Counted from the stretch's first letter, positions 1-11,454 are shown. The stretch is 64,000 nt of DNA from Trichobilharzia szidati (GCA_944472155.2 OX235277.1:40130758-40194757), one strand, 5' to 3'. Made by a program: numbers and translations. The notes: generated from the letters alone by a model not told the origin.

Positions 1-1139
1 TCTCTAGAGGTGCCCATGAACAGTTATCAGTATGAACGAAATATTCCCAAACTGAGTCATAAGAAAAAGACATAAACAGCGAAGAAACTTTTCTTTTCAA
101 CGATTCAGTTCCATAAGTTACTGTACAATCGCAATTATATTTTACAAAGAAATCATAAGACGACCAATCGGATACTGGTAAATTTGTCCACGAAAAATGT
201 ATTGCGTAATATAAGGTGTAACCAACATAAGGTGACTAATGAGAAGAATGGACAGGAAAGACGACAAAATGTTTTTTCATAAAGTCTGTATGAAAACACA
301 ATGTTATTAATAGACGGTAATAGAGTGACAATAAAATATGGACGATGAGAATAATAATAATAGTGATAATACTTATAGTAAACATACATAATAAATGAAG
401 CAAAATTATAGTAAGAGAGTTACTCTGATCACCGCAGGGCGAGTAAATATATGTAGTGCTTTTCAATGCAGAGGTCCGATTTCAGATTCCGAATAGTTAA
501 TGCTTCAGCTATGTACAGATGACGTATGCGAAGTCCCCTTGTACTATACTAAGGGACTCTGTGTAGCACTCTGTGAAGCATTCATGGGGGGTTGCTAGAT
601 GTCCGAGTGATGACAAGGTGTTTGAGGATAGAGCTGCTGCTATTCTTCTTTTCTCCTCTGGCTGGCTATTCAAGTTGGACGGTGTTCCAGAATACGTTTG
701 TGGGCTTGATGTTGTGTACGACCCATATACTTTGCTCCACAAGAAGAAGTAGATTGATAAATACACACGGAAGTGGCTAAAAGAGGTATCCTTTCCTTAA
801 CGTTAAACTGGATTAACTGTCTTCTGGATAATGTAATACGTAAAGTGGCTGATAGCTAACATAGTTTTATTATTTCTTTGTTGTATATAATTACAACTGT
901 ATAGACTATGAAAATGAATCACTGAAAAGAAAATTTCTTTAGCTGCTGACGTCTTTTTCTTGTGGCTTATAATCATGTTTGACCAAAGGAGAATTGGAAG
1001 CAGTCAACAAATCAAATCTGGAGCATATTGTCAATTCTCGTTATGCAGTATCCTCAGAAATTTGCTTCTGAGTGATACACAAAGTACGGGGAGAGCCGTT
1101 TATTTAGTGAAAATTCTAATAGTTTCCAGGTGGATTTCA
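1..1139. other. No recognised feature (AT-rich)
   Basis: AT-rich sequence in which I recognise no gene, RNA or repeat family. Reading frames here are short, low in complexity and show no protein-family motif. The segment near 590-780 has a longer open frame but it is unlike any family I know. Confidence 0.5.
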
Positions 1140-1248
1140 TCGACAACTGACATCAGTTAGACAGCCATTGAATATCAAGCAGTGCTATATAGCTGTTTTG
1201 TCGCAGTTTGAGTGTCTTCAGAAGTATGCGCTTATCTCTCCCCTCAGG
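1140..1248 (-). mobile_element. SINE-b remnant with eroded hammerhead
   Basis: On the minus strand the piece reads CTGAAGAC, then a loop, then ACAAAACAGCT, followed by the phrase TCTAACTGATGTCAG. The same order occurs in the better copies at 30888 and 37267, where CTGAAGAG, GGACGAAACAGCTGTC and the tail are clear. Here the GAAA box reads CAAAA and stem II is lost, so it is a relic. The tRNA-like head is absent. Confidence 0.5.
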
Positions 1249-1254
1249 GATTAC

Positions 1255-1730
1255 GTTCAAGAGAACGTTTGATTACAATGCGAGCAAGTCTGTTTGGTGA
1301 CATCTGCCATTATCTTCACGAGAAACATTATGAAATGGTGTCAAATATCCAGGTCACAAAGATCCTGAGACTGTGAAATTACATCGACTGAGATGGTTAG
1401 GATATGTGTTACGTATGCCTAGTCATCGCCTTCCTCGACAATGGGAAATGTTAGCTGATTGAGGGTCAGGCTGAAAAAGAGCTAGTGGCGGTCAAACGAA
1501 AACATGGCACCAGTCAATGAAATCCACAACAGTTAGTCTAAGCCACGTAGGAAGGTGTATGCTTCCTGGTTAGGGTTCTCGGGACGGTAAAAACCAATGG
1601 TTGGAAACAATTGATGACATGGCTCAAAATCGTTCTTAATGGCTGGCGCAGATGCATCCACTCCTTGTGACTTATGATTTCCAATGAAACTGTTTTGTTC
1701 TACGTTATTACTATTCCTTTGTCTCACACC
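1255..1730 (+). pseudogene. RTE-type LINE, reverse transcriptase C-terminal fragment
   Basis: A frame with breaks reads HRLRWLGYVLRMPSHRLPRQ and then GSGWKRASGGQTKTWHQSMK, followed by LSHVGRCMLPG. This is the block after the reverse transcriptase core typical of RTE/BovB-like LINEs (an L-RWLGH-LRMP stretch followed by a GGQ-TW block). At least one stop (TGA near 1461) interrupts it, so it is not functional. It differs from the RTE family at 12543 and 46313, whose matching block reads WRWIGH-LRRP. It was probably a 5'-truncated insertion; the 3' end is unclear and may run to about 1860, where a short CGAC repeat sits. Confidence 0.75.
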
Positions 1731-2809
1731 TCTGTTTACTGTCTATATTATGCAATTCTTCTACTTTCTTCTCTTGCTTTGTGTGCTACATGGAGTGTGA
1801 CGACTTGAACTGCCGCACATATGTGCAAAGTTCTATGTCGAAAACCGACCGACCGACCGAGGGTTTGTTTCAGAAGAATAAGCCTAATGCGCAGAACGAT
1901 ATAGAACGGTTGGGTAACACGACTGTTTATTATCCTACCAATAACGAAACATATTTACAATGGTTAATCAGTGTGAGTACTTCTGAGCGTATTCCTTCAG
2001 TCTTCTGACAACCAGTACTCGACTGAGCAATGACAGCCTTCTTGTCTCCCACCAGTATAAGACTAGTTCGAACAAACAAACGGTTCGCTGTTCACCAGCA
2101 TTGACACAAGGCGATAAATATTTTAGACGTGTTACTTAGATTAGGTTATTCAGATCTAAAGTCAGCGAGACCTTCGAGTCATATGAAAACTACGCTAAAA
2201 GCTGTCTGCTTTCGGAATTTCCGGTTATTGGAAAAAATTGAAAAAAAACACTTTATTGTGAGCCAGTTTCAGTTGAGATCAATTTCAGTTAATATTACGT
2301 CTCTACGTATTCCTACAAAATCGTATGCTTGCTGATCCGAACTGAAGGCATAATAACTGAAGCTTACACTAAGCAGTATGTTCACGATATGGGAATTGGC
2401 AGGCAATCAAACAGTTTCTAACACGGCGAAAATCCGACAGTATAGTCTATAATTCGTAGGTAACAAGCAGAATAAATCTGCGTATGCCACTTGTTCCCTT
2501 TGTACCGTTTGCCCTATTTTACAACATTTCGAGTGAGGATGCTTACGCAACTATTCTGAAAGCCGATATATTTGACAAGAAAACAATCTTTTATCAAAAC
2601 AATCGTGGTAAAAATGATTCACCTACTGATATTAATTTCAAACGTATTTTTTCACCACCGGGAATTCAGTGAGCCTTGAATTATTTTCATTATTATTGCA
2701 TATAAAGATAAAACATGGCATTTTTTCGCGTTGATGCTCTACTGCCATAGTTTTGTTACGAGAAAATAAACAAAAACTGGGGATGAGGGTAAAGATTTCT
2801 ATTCAGCGG
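1731..2809. other. No recognised feature
   Basis: AT-rich spacer. Only a short run of CCGA units near 1845-1860 stands out. No coding or RNA signature was recognised. Confidence 0.4.
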
Positions 2810-3012
2810 AATATTCATTCAGACATATAGAAAAAAAGAGAAAAAGGTGGGCAAAGAATATTCATTTAGAAAATTTACTTTTCTGGCTCTACAATCATAT
2901 ATACGTTTATTTACGTAGAATATTCTAGAATAATCGTCACTAACAATATTAGTGTTTTTAAATACTGTCGATTTGTTAAATAGGATTAGTGGAATTGCCA
3001 CAGTTCAAGAAA
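2810..3012 (-). mobile_element. PLE family A 3'-tail repeat, inverted copy
   Basis: Non-coding block with the landmarks CATTCAGACAT, TCTGGCTCTACAAT, ATAGAATATTCTAGA-like and AACAATATTAGTGTTTTT. The same landmarks in the same order appear at 34260-34460 and 41190-41400, and in the opposite orientation at 3300-3460 and 42600-42810. In the 41 kb copy it lies directly 3' of the PLE GIY-YIG coding region, which identifies it as the 3' tail of that family. It faces the copy beginning at 3036, so the two form an inverted pair. Confidence 0.7.
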
Positions 3013-3035
3013 GAAACTTAAGTTATAGTAAGCAC

Positions 3036-3460
3036 AAAAATGTTGGTATGCATACCAACTAATGATAACTTTACTTTAAGAGTTCGTCTGCTACATATTG
3101 CTAACGCTGGCTGTTGAAATCTACATTAAGAAACCTAAATAATGCATCCAAAACAAGAAGTTGGTTCAGACACTGTTCAAAACTTCGACATAAAAGCTCC
3201 AGTGACCTTCAATTTGTTGTGGAAATTTCCTAAATTCTGTTTGATATTCTGTTTGTTATTACACTTTTATGCTTATTATAATTCATGCATCTTTAGTGAA
3301 CTGTAATTCCGTTGTGATCCTTCTTAAAAAAATCGACATTTCTTAAAAGACACTAATGTTGTTATTTACTACTATTCTGGAATATTCTATGTATATAAAC
3401 ATATATAAATTATCGAAAAGGATATTCTGTACTCAATTATTTTGTTTTTTTATCTTAAAT
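3036..3460 (+). mobile_element. PLE family A 3' end, plus-strand partner
   Basis: It starts with ACTTTAAGAGTTCGTCTGCT and GCTGGCTGTTGAAATCTACA, the same as the segment just after the GIY-YIG frame in the copies at 34.6 kb and 42.4 kb. It continues into GAACTGTAATTCC, ACACTAATGTTGTTATTTAC and GAATATTCTATG. No coding part of the endonuclease remains. With the block at 2810-3012 it gives arms of roughly 150-200 nt around a centre near 3.1-3.2 kb. Confidence 0.7.
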
Positions 3461-3854
3461 TATTACAACATATATGTATATATATACAATCTAAGAACAG
3501 AATTGCAGTAAAAACCGTATTTGTTAAGAACAGCGCCATTAAAAGTACAGCATTACTTAGACGGTTCGATAAATCAATAACCATTACGCAACATTACATA
3601 ATAAAATTGCTTTGAGTAGGAATCAGAAAATTGAAAATTAAAGCCTAATATGAAAATCAGATGAAAAATCGGAAAAATAAAATTATGTTAGCAGAAAGCA
3701 ATAAGTTACTAAGGCGGTATTTGTCAGGACAGCAGAAGTCTTCTGTGACCTGTACATCAGCTGTCAGTTGTGATATTACAACCAATCCATCAAACCTAAG
3801 AAAACTTGATCTTTTTAATCAGTAGGTTGATCTGAATACTTCCAAAGTGTATAC
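3461..3854. other. No recognised feature
   Basis: AT-rich DNA with a short TATATG run near 3470-3490. Nothing else recognised. Confidence 0.4.
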
Positions 3855-3960
3855 TTGGTATCCTGTGTCTGTCATGTTTTTGGTAACCGAAGAATTCCAA
3901 TTGTTCATTCTTAAAAGTACCTTTAATTTCTCAGAACTGGTAATATACGTGCCTTGCAGT
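3855..3960 (-). pseudogene. PLE family A endonuclease relic (weak)
   Basis: The plus strand phrase TGTTTTTGGTAACCGAAGA followed by an AATTGTT-like stretch parallels the phrase at 18928-18962, which lies inside a recognisable PLE GIY-YIG fragment on the minus strand. Too little remains to place catalytic residues. Confidence 0.35.
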
Positions 3961-4397
3961 GTGTATAAAAAAGGAAACATCATACATTACACTTTTCTTA
4001 TTTCTTGCTGAGTTGTTTTAATGAACTCAAATTATCCGCATCATTTATGTAGCCATGGAGGATGCCTTTTGGTTAATTCGATGTTCGTCATTCATCACTG
4101 GTTAGCAGTGAAATCTATGGGAATCCAAGATAACGTCAGCAATTAACAAGATTTACTTGTCGCACAGGTGATGATGTTAGAGGTCACGTATCCCAGGGAA
4201 TGACGCCTTGGTGAGACAAAAATATTGTAAGCTAATATTATCTTCAAAAAAGACTATTTTAACCTCAAGTGAACTTAGGAGATTAAATGAGGTCTTAAGC
4301 AATGTTTATGAAAATGTTTTCTCTACTTATAAAAAATTAGTGTCAACGAAATCTGAGAAATTACAGAGTTCTAATAAATGTTTTGTTGGAATAAAGT
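3961..4397. other. No recognised feature
   Basis: No family signature was found. A 63-codon frame at 4208-4399 is lysine- and serine-rich and resembles nothing I know. Confidence 0.4.
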
Positions 4398-4490
4398 GAA
4401 ACCAGAGGGTGGCGCAGAATAAGATGGTACCACTGTTTATTTCGTCAGGTTCTCATCAACTGCCTGCAGCCTGATACAAACTAGTTAACT
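4398..4490 (-). mobile_element. PLE terminal fragment with hammerhead-like core
   Basis: On the minus strand it contains TTGATGAGAACCTGACGAAA followed by TAAACAGTGGTACCATCTTA. The 3' half (AAC-A-TGATGGTACCA) also ends the PLE tail at 31790 and, altered, at 47460. The order of a (C)UGAUGAG box, a short arm and CGAAA is that of a hammerhead ribozyme, a motif known from PLE terminal repeats. Stem II would be very short, so activity is doubtful. Confidence 0.45.
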
Positions 4491-5039
4491 CTGTATGCAG
4501 ATAAATCTTCTAAACACACTTGAAATGACGACATGACACCAAAATAAATAGATAGTGCTTAAAAATTACATTTATATAAATTATACAGGGATAGTTGACG
4601 TTTATACAAAAAAACCAAGAAAAATGGTAAACATTTGATATTATGGAAAAGGTGGTTGCGTAATAAATACAAGGAGGCGTTTTATTATCAAATGTGATAA
4701 TTTTATGTAGCACAATCCCGACAATTATTCATATTTCAATATGCGCTAAGACATTACAAAATTCGTATCACAGCGAAAAGATATTACGGTAGTGGATTCA
4801 AACTCATGACAATATAAATATATATGTCAGATAGCTTAGAATCAAACGAATACTTTGCAGTTAACCTGGGCTCACTAACGGCCGGTCCTATACAGGAAGT
4901 TGTCTGTAGCTCTAGTGAGCATTTGTTACCAGAGTGGTTCAACCAGTCACATAAGAGAATAGTCACTATCTTATGATATCAGCAGGCGATCGTGATACAA
5001 GTTAAAATTCATGGAAAAATGGATGGAGTCTTAAGGGTT
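4491..5039. other. No recognised feature
   Basis: No coding signature. A short tRNA-like B-box candidate on the minus strand near 4791-4808 is too weak to call. Confidence 0.35.
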
Positions 5040-5165
5040 GAATGGTCTACAGGCCCACCTTGTGACTGGAAGGTCTTTACTGCATGCCGATGAGGAGTAC
5101 CCAGCGGCTCTGCATGATTTTTACAATGGTTCTCTAACTGATGTCAGCTCGTAACCAAACCCATA
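5040..5165 (+). mobile_element. SINE-b remnant
   Basis: Contains CTGCATGCCGATGAGGAGTA and then TACAATGGTTCTCTAACTGATGTCAGCTCGTAACC, the downstream tail of SINE-b shared with 31070-31110 and 37440-37480. The hammerhead 3' half (GGACGAAACAGCTGTC) is not recognisable. Confidence 0.5.
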
Positions 5166-5169
5166 ACCA

Positions 5170-5640
5170 ATCTATCATTATTATTCCCTTGAGTTCCGAG
5201 TGGAAAATGGGGCTTCAGCGATATATCTGAACTTCGTTCTATTTTCTGCTTTCCTCTTCAGCTGGCTAGGTCTACGATCGCCCACAATCTCTTATCTTCT
5301 CCTCGCCATACGATCTCGTCTATGTCCTTCTACGACACACACCAAACTCGGTTTTTACCATTATGGTTGCACTCAAACGCCTAGCGCGCGATGTAATTCG
5401 ATAACCTCCTTGGAGCATGCCGGATCCATTTCCTTTTTCTCCACCATATTTGTTAAGTAAATGGCTCTTGGTTGGTTTGTCAGTATAGTGCAAGCGAAGG
5501 TGGCTATTAATAAAAGTTTGTAAATTGTTGGAACTGCTTTTCTTGACACTCTGGCCAATTTTCTGACCCGTATAGAAGAAGTGACCGACTGACTTCACAT
5601 TTGTATTGAAAATCTGAAAATTGTTCTTCATGTTGGCTGA
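5170..5640 (-). pseudogene. RTE LINE 3' fragment
   Basis: Minus-strand frames read NFQIFNTNVKSV followed by NNLQTFINSHLR. They match FNSNMKSV and NKLQTFINSCIRSILKIRW in the better RTE copy at 12543-13640. The 3' end reads AAGCCCCATTTTCCACTCGG and then AAGGGAATAATAATGA, the RTE 3' tail of this window. Frameshifts between the two frames and loss of the WRWIGH block make it a decayed, 5'-truncated copy. Confidence 0.75.
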
Positions 5641-6834
5641 GTGCAGAAGATTTCCAAACGGATTTCACTTTAATGAACGCCGATTCTGGCTTGATTTGAC
5701 ATCATCCATTCCGATTGCCTGTGGTTGGAACAATGTTCCCTTGATAAGAAACCAATCTAGTCCCAACAAAGCAAGACTTTATAGAACAATTATTTTCATA
5801 ATCTGCTTTCGGGTCGGTTTGTTTATCATGTTACAATGGGCGAAATAATCGTCACCTAGATTTCTACAGTAGCAATTTTTGTTACCTAATCTTATTCTTA
5901 GTTTCGACTGAAGGTTTGATTGTTACGCAGTGTTCATGTAATAATTTTTAAAAGAAAATATTAATTTAGACGTAATTATATCTGTAACAAATTGTTACTT
6001 TATTTCACAAAATTCATTCCTTTCTCAGTGTTTTTCGCATACAGTACCGTTAGAAGTCCTTGAAAGGATTAAACATGTAACTGTTACATTACTCAGTTCC
6101 TTTTCTAATTAGGATTAGCTAGATAGTGGAAAAACTCTCTGATTCAATGTCTATTAGCGTCCCATCAAAAGATTCATCATCAGACATGACGACTTTAGCA
6201 TATTGATCTGTGTAAGAATGTGACTTACTGGCTAAAGAAGTCGACTTTCAGTAATTATCCGTGGTTTGAGCCTATTCTGGACTAGATAGTGTCGTCAGAC
6301 CCCGAACAATAAGTGTGAATTCAAGCGTAGTAGGTCGGAAATCTTTTCCGGAGAATTGCATACTTATTTACTGATCGTAATGATTATAAGCACAAACTGA
6401 CGTCTGAATTCAAAAATGACTTCATAAAGTAGGCTAATTCTCAAATCATAAAACATTAAATTATTAAAATAACATGTAATCAAGTCTTGTAATCATCCAG
6501 TATTCAGTTCAGTTTTGGGTAAGCCTGAACCAGCGAATATACACTTCAACATACCGATTACATAATCACGCTTCTGTAGGAAAAGATCAATATAAAAAAG
6601 TATAATTTGTTCAGTAAAATAAATATCTCCATAGTGTTATCAGAACAGGCTGATTTTCATAAGAACATTTGTTTTCGATATTTTCTTCGGGCTCTACAGT
6701 TATGAATCCATGAATTTGAGAATACAAATAGCGGGAAATTATAGTTAAAGGCCTAAAAGGACAAAATCAAGTCTCTAACCACAGCTAAAGCTATTTATAT
6801 TTTTATTATTTTCTTGCGTTCAGGGTGTATAAGA
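5641..6834. other. Mostly unrecognised; possible tRNA-like promoter at 6225-6290
   Basis: AT-rich DNA. Around 6230-6285 the plus strand has TGGCTAAAGAAG and, about 40 nt on, GGTTTGAGCC, spaced like the A and B boxes of a tRNA-derived SINE head. It has no recognised partner elsewhere in the window, so this is only a possibility. Confidence 0.3.
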
Positions 6835-7035
6835 TGATGTAATATTCAGGGTTTCGTCATGAAGTGACATCAGTAAGAGAATCATTGAAAACAAGAAGGT
6901 ACTGGATAGCTGTTTCGTCCTATTTAAGGACTCTTCATGGTACGCGCCCACTACTGGGGTTCGAACACAGGACCTACTGGTTACAAGGTGACCTCGTAGA
7001 CCACATAACCGATTCCAGTTCACGATGAAATCTTG
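6835..7035 (-). mobile_element. SINE-b with degenerate hammerhead
   Basis: On the minus strand a tRNA-like head comes first: a GTGGTCTACGAGGTCACCTT-like A-box region, then GGGTTCGAACCCC-like B-box remnants (GTTCGAACCCCAG). It is followed by ATGAAGAGTCCTTAAATAGG, ACGAAACAGCTATCCAGTAC and the tail AATG-TTCTCTTACTGATGTCA. Stem II (GTCCT/AGGAC), the GAAA box and stem III are present. The conserved C at the start of the CUGAAGA box is A and one base of stem I is missing, so cleavage is unlikely. Confidence 0.75.
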
Positions 7036-8439
7036 AAACCAATCAGATCCTTGTAAACCAACATTTGAGATAACATTCCTTCAGTTAACATTATCAAGTG
7101 AATGTATATAAAATATGCAGTCATCCAGAAAGCATCTTGAAATGTGAAGTTGGAATTCATGGGTCACTGAGTAATAATATCGAATTTGAAAAGACAGCAA
7201 GAATTTGTAAGCAATACTTCATTGTGGTCTTCTGCAAGAATCTTAAGTACAAGAGTGGCAAACTGCGTTCCGTGGAGGAGAAATCAAAACAGATATGAGG
7301 CTGTATATACAGAAAAAATGAAATTGAAGACAGAAAAAGGAGAATACGAATAATTTCAGAAGAATGAAGTCTCACTGTAAGACGTTTACATTTTTGCAAA
7401 TAAACTAATATCCCATCAAATACATATGAGTCCTACCTATATAATAATTACACGGACTGGAGGAAATTTGATAAATCTATGTACATAGTGTAATGGAATA
7501 AGTCATCAGAAAACCTCTCCATGAACAGTCTTCCTACTATAACTATACCTATTTGGACATTTCAGTTAATTCTGTAATAACTGTTGCTTCCCCCTGATAT
7601 GCGTGTTATCGTTCCAATATATACCTATCTTCTTTTGACTTGATCCTTAGTTTGATTATGGTTGGCTGCTATTCTATGTGTTTCACTTTCTTATTGTGTG
7701 CTCGTCGACTGTTGACCATAATATACTGTTTTTCCAATGCGATGTTATTTAAATGATGTCATAGTTACGCAACGGAGTGATTGCCTCATTTCGAACAGTT
7801 TGTGGGGGAACATTTTTTGTTCCGCCTTTTCTTTCAGGCAGAAATTTTGATCGAGTCTTATTATGTTGTATTTGGTTAGCAAATTTGTGTTGTCAAGTAG
7901 ACATTGTGAAAACGTGAGAAACTTCTCCATTGTATGGCTTCCAGATGACACTGTTGAGAAAGTTTTGAATTTTAGGTATACGTAGCCTACATATATTTAC
8001 ATATATATGGATACATACATATACATATATAGCTGTATGTGTCGTCAGCCCAAAGTTCATAAGCTCGATGTGCCATTCAGAACTATAATGTTATTGGTGA
8101 AGCCACCATGCCATTAACTGGCTAGGTGGTTGGAAAAAACGTTAGAAGCAAGTTGACAAAAGTTGATAGTGCATAAAATCAAGGGTTCCTCCCAGTTTTC
8201 ACTCGAAAAGGACCAATTGAACATTTCAGTTAAAATTCTCGCATCATTTGATGATTGTTCGCTGTTTACTGGCATATTCACTGAAGAGACAGTGAGTCAG
8301 TAATCTGAACCATTTCCTCTTCCTTAAAAAGAGCTACGCAAATTACTACTTCACGGTACAAAGAACGTCCAGTTCCGATTCAACAACTAGCTGTACCGGC
8401 GAACTGACAGGGTGTCTATGGATTAACCTTTGGCTCTTG
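7036..8439. other. No recognised feature; TA-rich run at 7990-8040
   Basis: No gene signature. A TACATATA-type simple repeat lies at about 7990-8035. Open frames here are short and without family motifs. Confidence 0.4.
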
Positions 8440-9150
8440 TTCTTCAGGATGTATTCATGGCTCATCTTGAACAGACACAAATGAAGCTGGGAGTAGAGAG
8501 TACCACTTATTACTGCAGGTATGTTGACGACACATTCTTGGTTTGCAACAATATAGATACGCTTCCAAGATGATCGGAAACCTCAATGTGACTCACCCTC
8601 ACATAGCATTTACAATGGATCGTGAATGTGACAACGAGTTTCGCTTCCAAAATCTCAACATAAAATGGAGAAATGATGGGATAACTGAAAAATCCATCTA
8701 CCTGGACCGAAACTGGAAGTAGTTGAAAAGAAGTCAGTGTTTATCTGTCTAGCTTAGAAAGGCGAAGAAGTATCTATAAGAACTGAAAACAGGTGCATTG
8801 AAAAGAACATTTCCTGCCGCTAGACTCATCTCACTTTACAACACAGTTTCCTTTTTAACCCAGTCAAAAATAGATAAGCATCCTACTCCTCGTGTCAACT
8901 CCAACTGCGCTTACCGGTTCACCTGCACTTGTGGTAGGAATTACATAGGAAGGATTGAGAGGAGAGCATCTACTAGATTCTCCGAGCATATCCCTAGAAA
9001 GTATCCGTTTGAATGGTATCAAAGTGTTCTCAAGAGCAATCGCCAGACACACAAGCAGCTGCTGTTGATTAATACCACGGACTCTATCAAGTTAAATCGT
9101 GTTCCAATATTTGTCAGGTATAAAATTTTACTGTGAATGACTCGTGAAAG
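8440..9150 (+). pseudogene. PLE reverse transcriptase and GIY-YIG fragment
   Basis: Frames with breaks give MAHLEQTQM, then YYCRYVDDTFLVCNN, which is the reverse transcriptase palm motif YVDD. Next comes NLNVTHPHIAFTMDRE with DGITEKSIYLDRNW, the thumb region of PLEs. From 8798 a continuous frame encodes CAYRFTCTCGRNYIGRIERR and STRFSEH, the GIY-YIG nuclease core, with the tyrosine of YIG, an arginine and SEH present. Then CAIARHTSS follows in another frame. At least three frame changes occur, so the copy is dead. The 5' two-thirds of the reverse transcriptase is missing. Confidence 0.85.
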
Positions 9151-9179
9151 TTTGGCAAGCTATACATAAGAAAGTATCG

Positions 9180-9300
9180 ATTAATTTCCTGCGTTCATAT
9201 CAAACTACTCACGTCTTGATTAGTACAAATGGTTAAAGCATAGAAAGAGGATTTTGAATCCTTTTTGAACATACAGGTTTGGCTTAATAAAATAAACGTT
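9180..9300 (-). pseudogene. PLE family A C-terminus, opposite orientation
   Basis: On the minus strand a short frame reads IKPNLYVQKGFK, equivalent to the LKPDLCVQKE C-terminus of the PLE endonuclease in other copies. It faces the plus-strand fragment that ends near 9150. Confidence 0.5.
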
Positions 9301-9638
9301 TCCTCAACTAATTCGTGCCTGTTTGTTTCGGTAAAATTGAAAATATTGTTGAATAAATCCTCGCAAATAAATGGCCTCCGAAAATAAGAGAAAATTCGTT
9401 TTCTGATACCTAAATATAGGTTTGCTTGAGAATGAATGAAAACTGCACTTTTTTTCTTAATACATACTCAAATTTATTAAATTTGTATTCATTATAAATT
9501 AAGGCATTGGCAGAAATAAGCGACTATGCAAATATCTTACATGAGAAAATGAAAAAAGAAATAACTGTACTCTGGAAGTATCATATAAAAATGTATAATA
9601 TATTCAATATTGGAAACATTTATTTCCCGATACGAATT
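9301..9638. other. No recognised feature
   Basis: AT-rich spacer between two PLE fragments. Nothing recognised. Confidence 0.4.
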
Positions 9639-10079
9639 TAAAACAAGCAATAAAGGTTAATAAAGCAGGATTTAATGAATTCATCAAATTTCGGTAGAAC
9701 TCGTCAGCTGAATACTCTACATACACGGATATATACTTTTGAAATTACATCGGGAGATATAGGACTGATAAGTAAACAAACTACATTGAATTAGTCATGC
9801 AGAAAGACAGGTGCGAATGTTTTTCCAGGTCATGTTCAATTAGATAACGGGAGAGAGAGTATGGGAGATCAAAATTAAGATAAATTGCATTACGCTTCAA
9901 TTACATCACTTAGATAAACAATTAGACATTAAAGAATTTAACAAGAATTGCAACCAGTGGGATGTCAATAGTAATAGTTATAATAACGATAATAATAATA
10001 ATAGTGTTGAAGTGAGTTAAGATAATGCTACTGATAAAGAATAGTTCTAAATGAATCAAGAATAATAATAATGAGAATA
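9639..10079 (+). repeat. Left arm of 440-bp inverted repeat around PLE
   Basis: Read in reverse complement, this segment matches 10905-11347 almost base for base. Landmarks are AATAAAGCAGGATTTAATGA at one end, GGGAGAGAGAGTATGGGAGA in the middle and AATGAATCAAGAATAATAAT at the other. By eye only a handful of mismatches occur, for example GTTGAAGTGAG versus GTTAAAGTGAG. The arms flank the PLE coding fragment at 10138-10842, so I read them as the pseudo-LTR-like terminal sequence of that element in inverted arrangement. Confidence 0.9.
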
Positions 10080-10137
10080 ATAATAGTAATAATAAAATAA
10101 TAATAAGAGGTAGAATTATAAGTAAAACATATTATCA

Positions 10138-10842
10138 TGGTAGATTCAGAGTCACGACCATCTCCTTTTGTACACAGAGACCTGGTTTGTAAACTCGAAT
10201 TGCACAAGCCTCTGCAATTGCAAGCATCTTCTTGTTTCTTTGTCTGCTGACAATGGTGAATGACTTGACCGCGTCGATATCATGTCCATAGTCCACAAGA
10301 TGCTTTGTTATTGAGGATTTTGGCACTTTGCACTCAGCTGTTTTCAACCATTTTGGTAAATGCTCCATCATGATGCGAGTAGACAATCGCCTTTCCGTAC
10401 GACCTATGTATTTGCTTCCACAAACACACTCAAACTGTTTTACGCAGTTTGAAGTTTCGAGGATTGGCCACTGGTCTTTCCCAGATTGTTGAAGCACTCG
10501 CTTAGTGGTGTTAAGGAGAACAAGTTTTGCAGCATAATAAGTTCTCTTGATGGCTTTGTCGAGTCTTCGTTAGACTACTTCCTGTACATCATCTCCTTTG
10601 AACGGCAAGCTGATATAGACAGGTTTCTTCGAGACTGTTTGGATTGTTTTGCAGCGGGTGTTTTCGTTAGAGTATTTATAAACAACAGTACTGTCAGAAC
10701 AAATTTTTCGTGCTCTATTGAACAGTGTTCTGACTAAGTTCTTTTTATACTGGATTGGAACAAAACTCTTGAAATGCATGTACTGTCCTGTCCATGAGGA
10801 CTTTCTAAATATAGATCTTTCGATTGTGCCATCATTCATTTT
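10138..10842 (-). pseudogene. PLE family A: reverse transcriptase thumb and GIY-YIG endonuclease
   Basis: The upstream frame reads GTIERSIFRKSSWTGQYMHF, then KSFVPIQYKKNLVRTLFNRA and RKICSD, the conserved stretch after the palm in Penelope-like reverse transcriptases. After a frameshift near 10490-10580 a second frame gives CVKQFECVCGSKYIGRTERR and STRIMMEHLP, the GIY-YIG core with YIG, arginine and glutamate-histidine. It continues SSITKHLVDYGHDIDAVKSF and ends AIAEACAIRVYKPGLCVQKE plus about a dozen residues. The endonuclease domain (about 120 residues) is uninterrupted and unusually well preserved. The catalytic palm and everything 5' of it are missing. Confidence 0.92.
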
Positions 10843-10904
10843 CGCCAGAAAAACGTCTAGGAATTTGATAGTATCATTTTCCTCGTGTTCTACTGTGAAA
10901 CTGA

Positions 10905-11347
10905 GATTCTCATTATTATTATTCTTGATTCATTTAGAACTATTCTTTATCAGTAGCATTATCTTAACTCACTTTAACACTATTATTATTATTATCGTTA
11001 TTATAACTATTACTATTGACATCCCACTGGTTGCAATTCTTGTTAAATTCTTTAATGTCTAATTGTTTATCTAAGTGATGTAATTGAAGCGTAATGCAAT
11101 TTATCTTAATTTTGATCTCCCATACTCTCTCTCCCGTTATCTAATTGAACATGACCTGGAAAAACATTCGCACCTGTCTTTCTGCATGACTAATTCAATG
11201 TAGTTTGTTTACTTATCAGTCCTATATCTCCCGATGTAATTTCAAAAGTATATATCCGTGTATGTAGAGTATTCAGCTGACGAGTTCTACCGAAATTTGA
11301 TGAATTCATTAAATCCTGCTTTATAAACCGTTATTGCTTGTTTTATA
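10905..11347 (-). repeat. Right arm of 440-bp inverted repeat around PLE
   Basis: Reverse complement of 9639-10079 with very few differences. It abuts the 5'-truncated edge of the PLE fragment. On the plus strand it contains GTATTCAGCTGACGAGTTCT followed by ACCGAAATTT, an order recalling a hammerhead CUGACGAG ... CGAAA. The intervening arm does not pair, so this is at most a worn ribozyme. Confidence 0.9.
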
Positions 11348-11454
11348 TTCAATATTGTAAAATGTCACGTACAATGTTGAATATTTTGGTTCTGCAACAA
11401 AAGATGATTAGTATCCCATGGACTGCGAAAACTGTCGTAAACATCCCGAGTGGT

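Noticed and set aside
7990..8040. Origin or matrix-attachment region in the TACATATA run
   Set aside because: A short simple repeat alone does not support such a function, and similar runs occur at 3470 and 31650.
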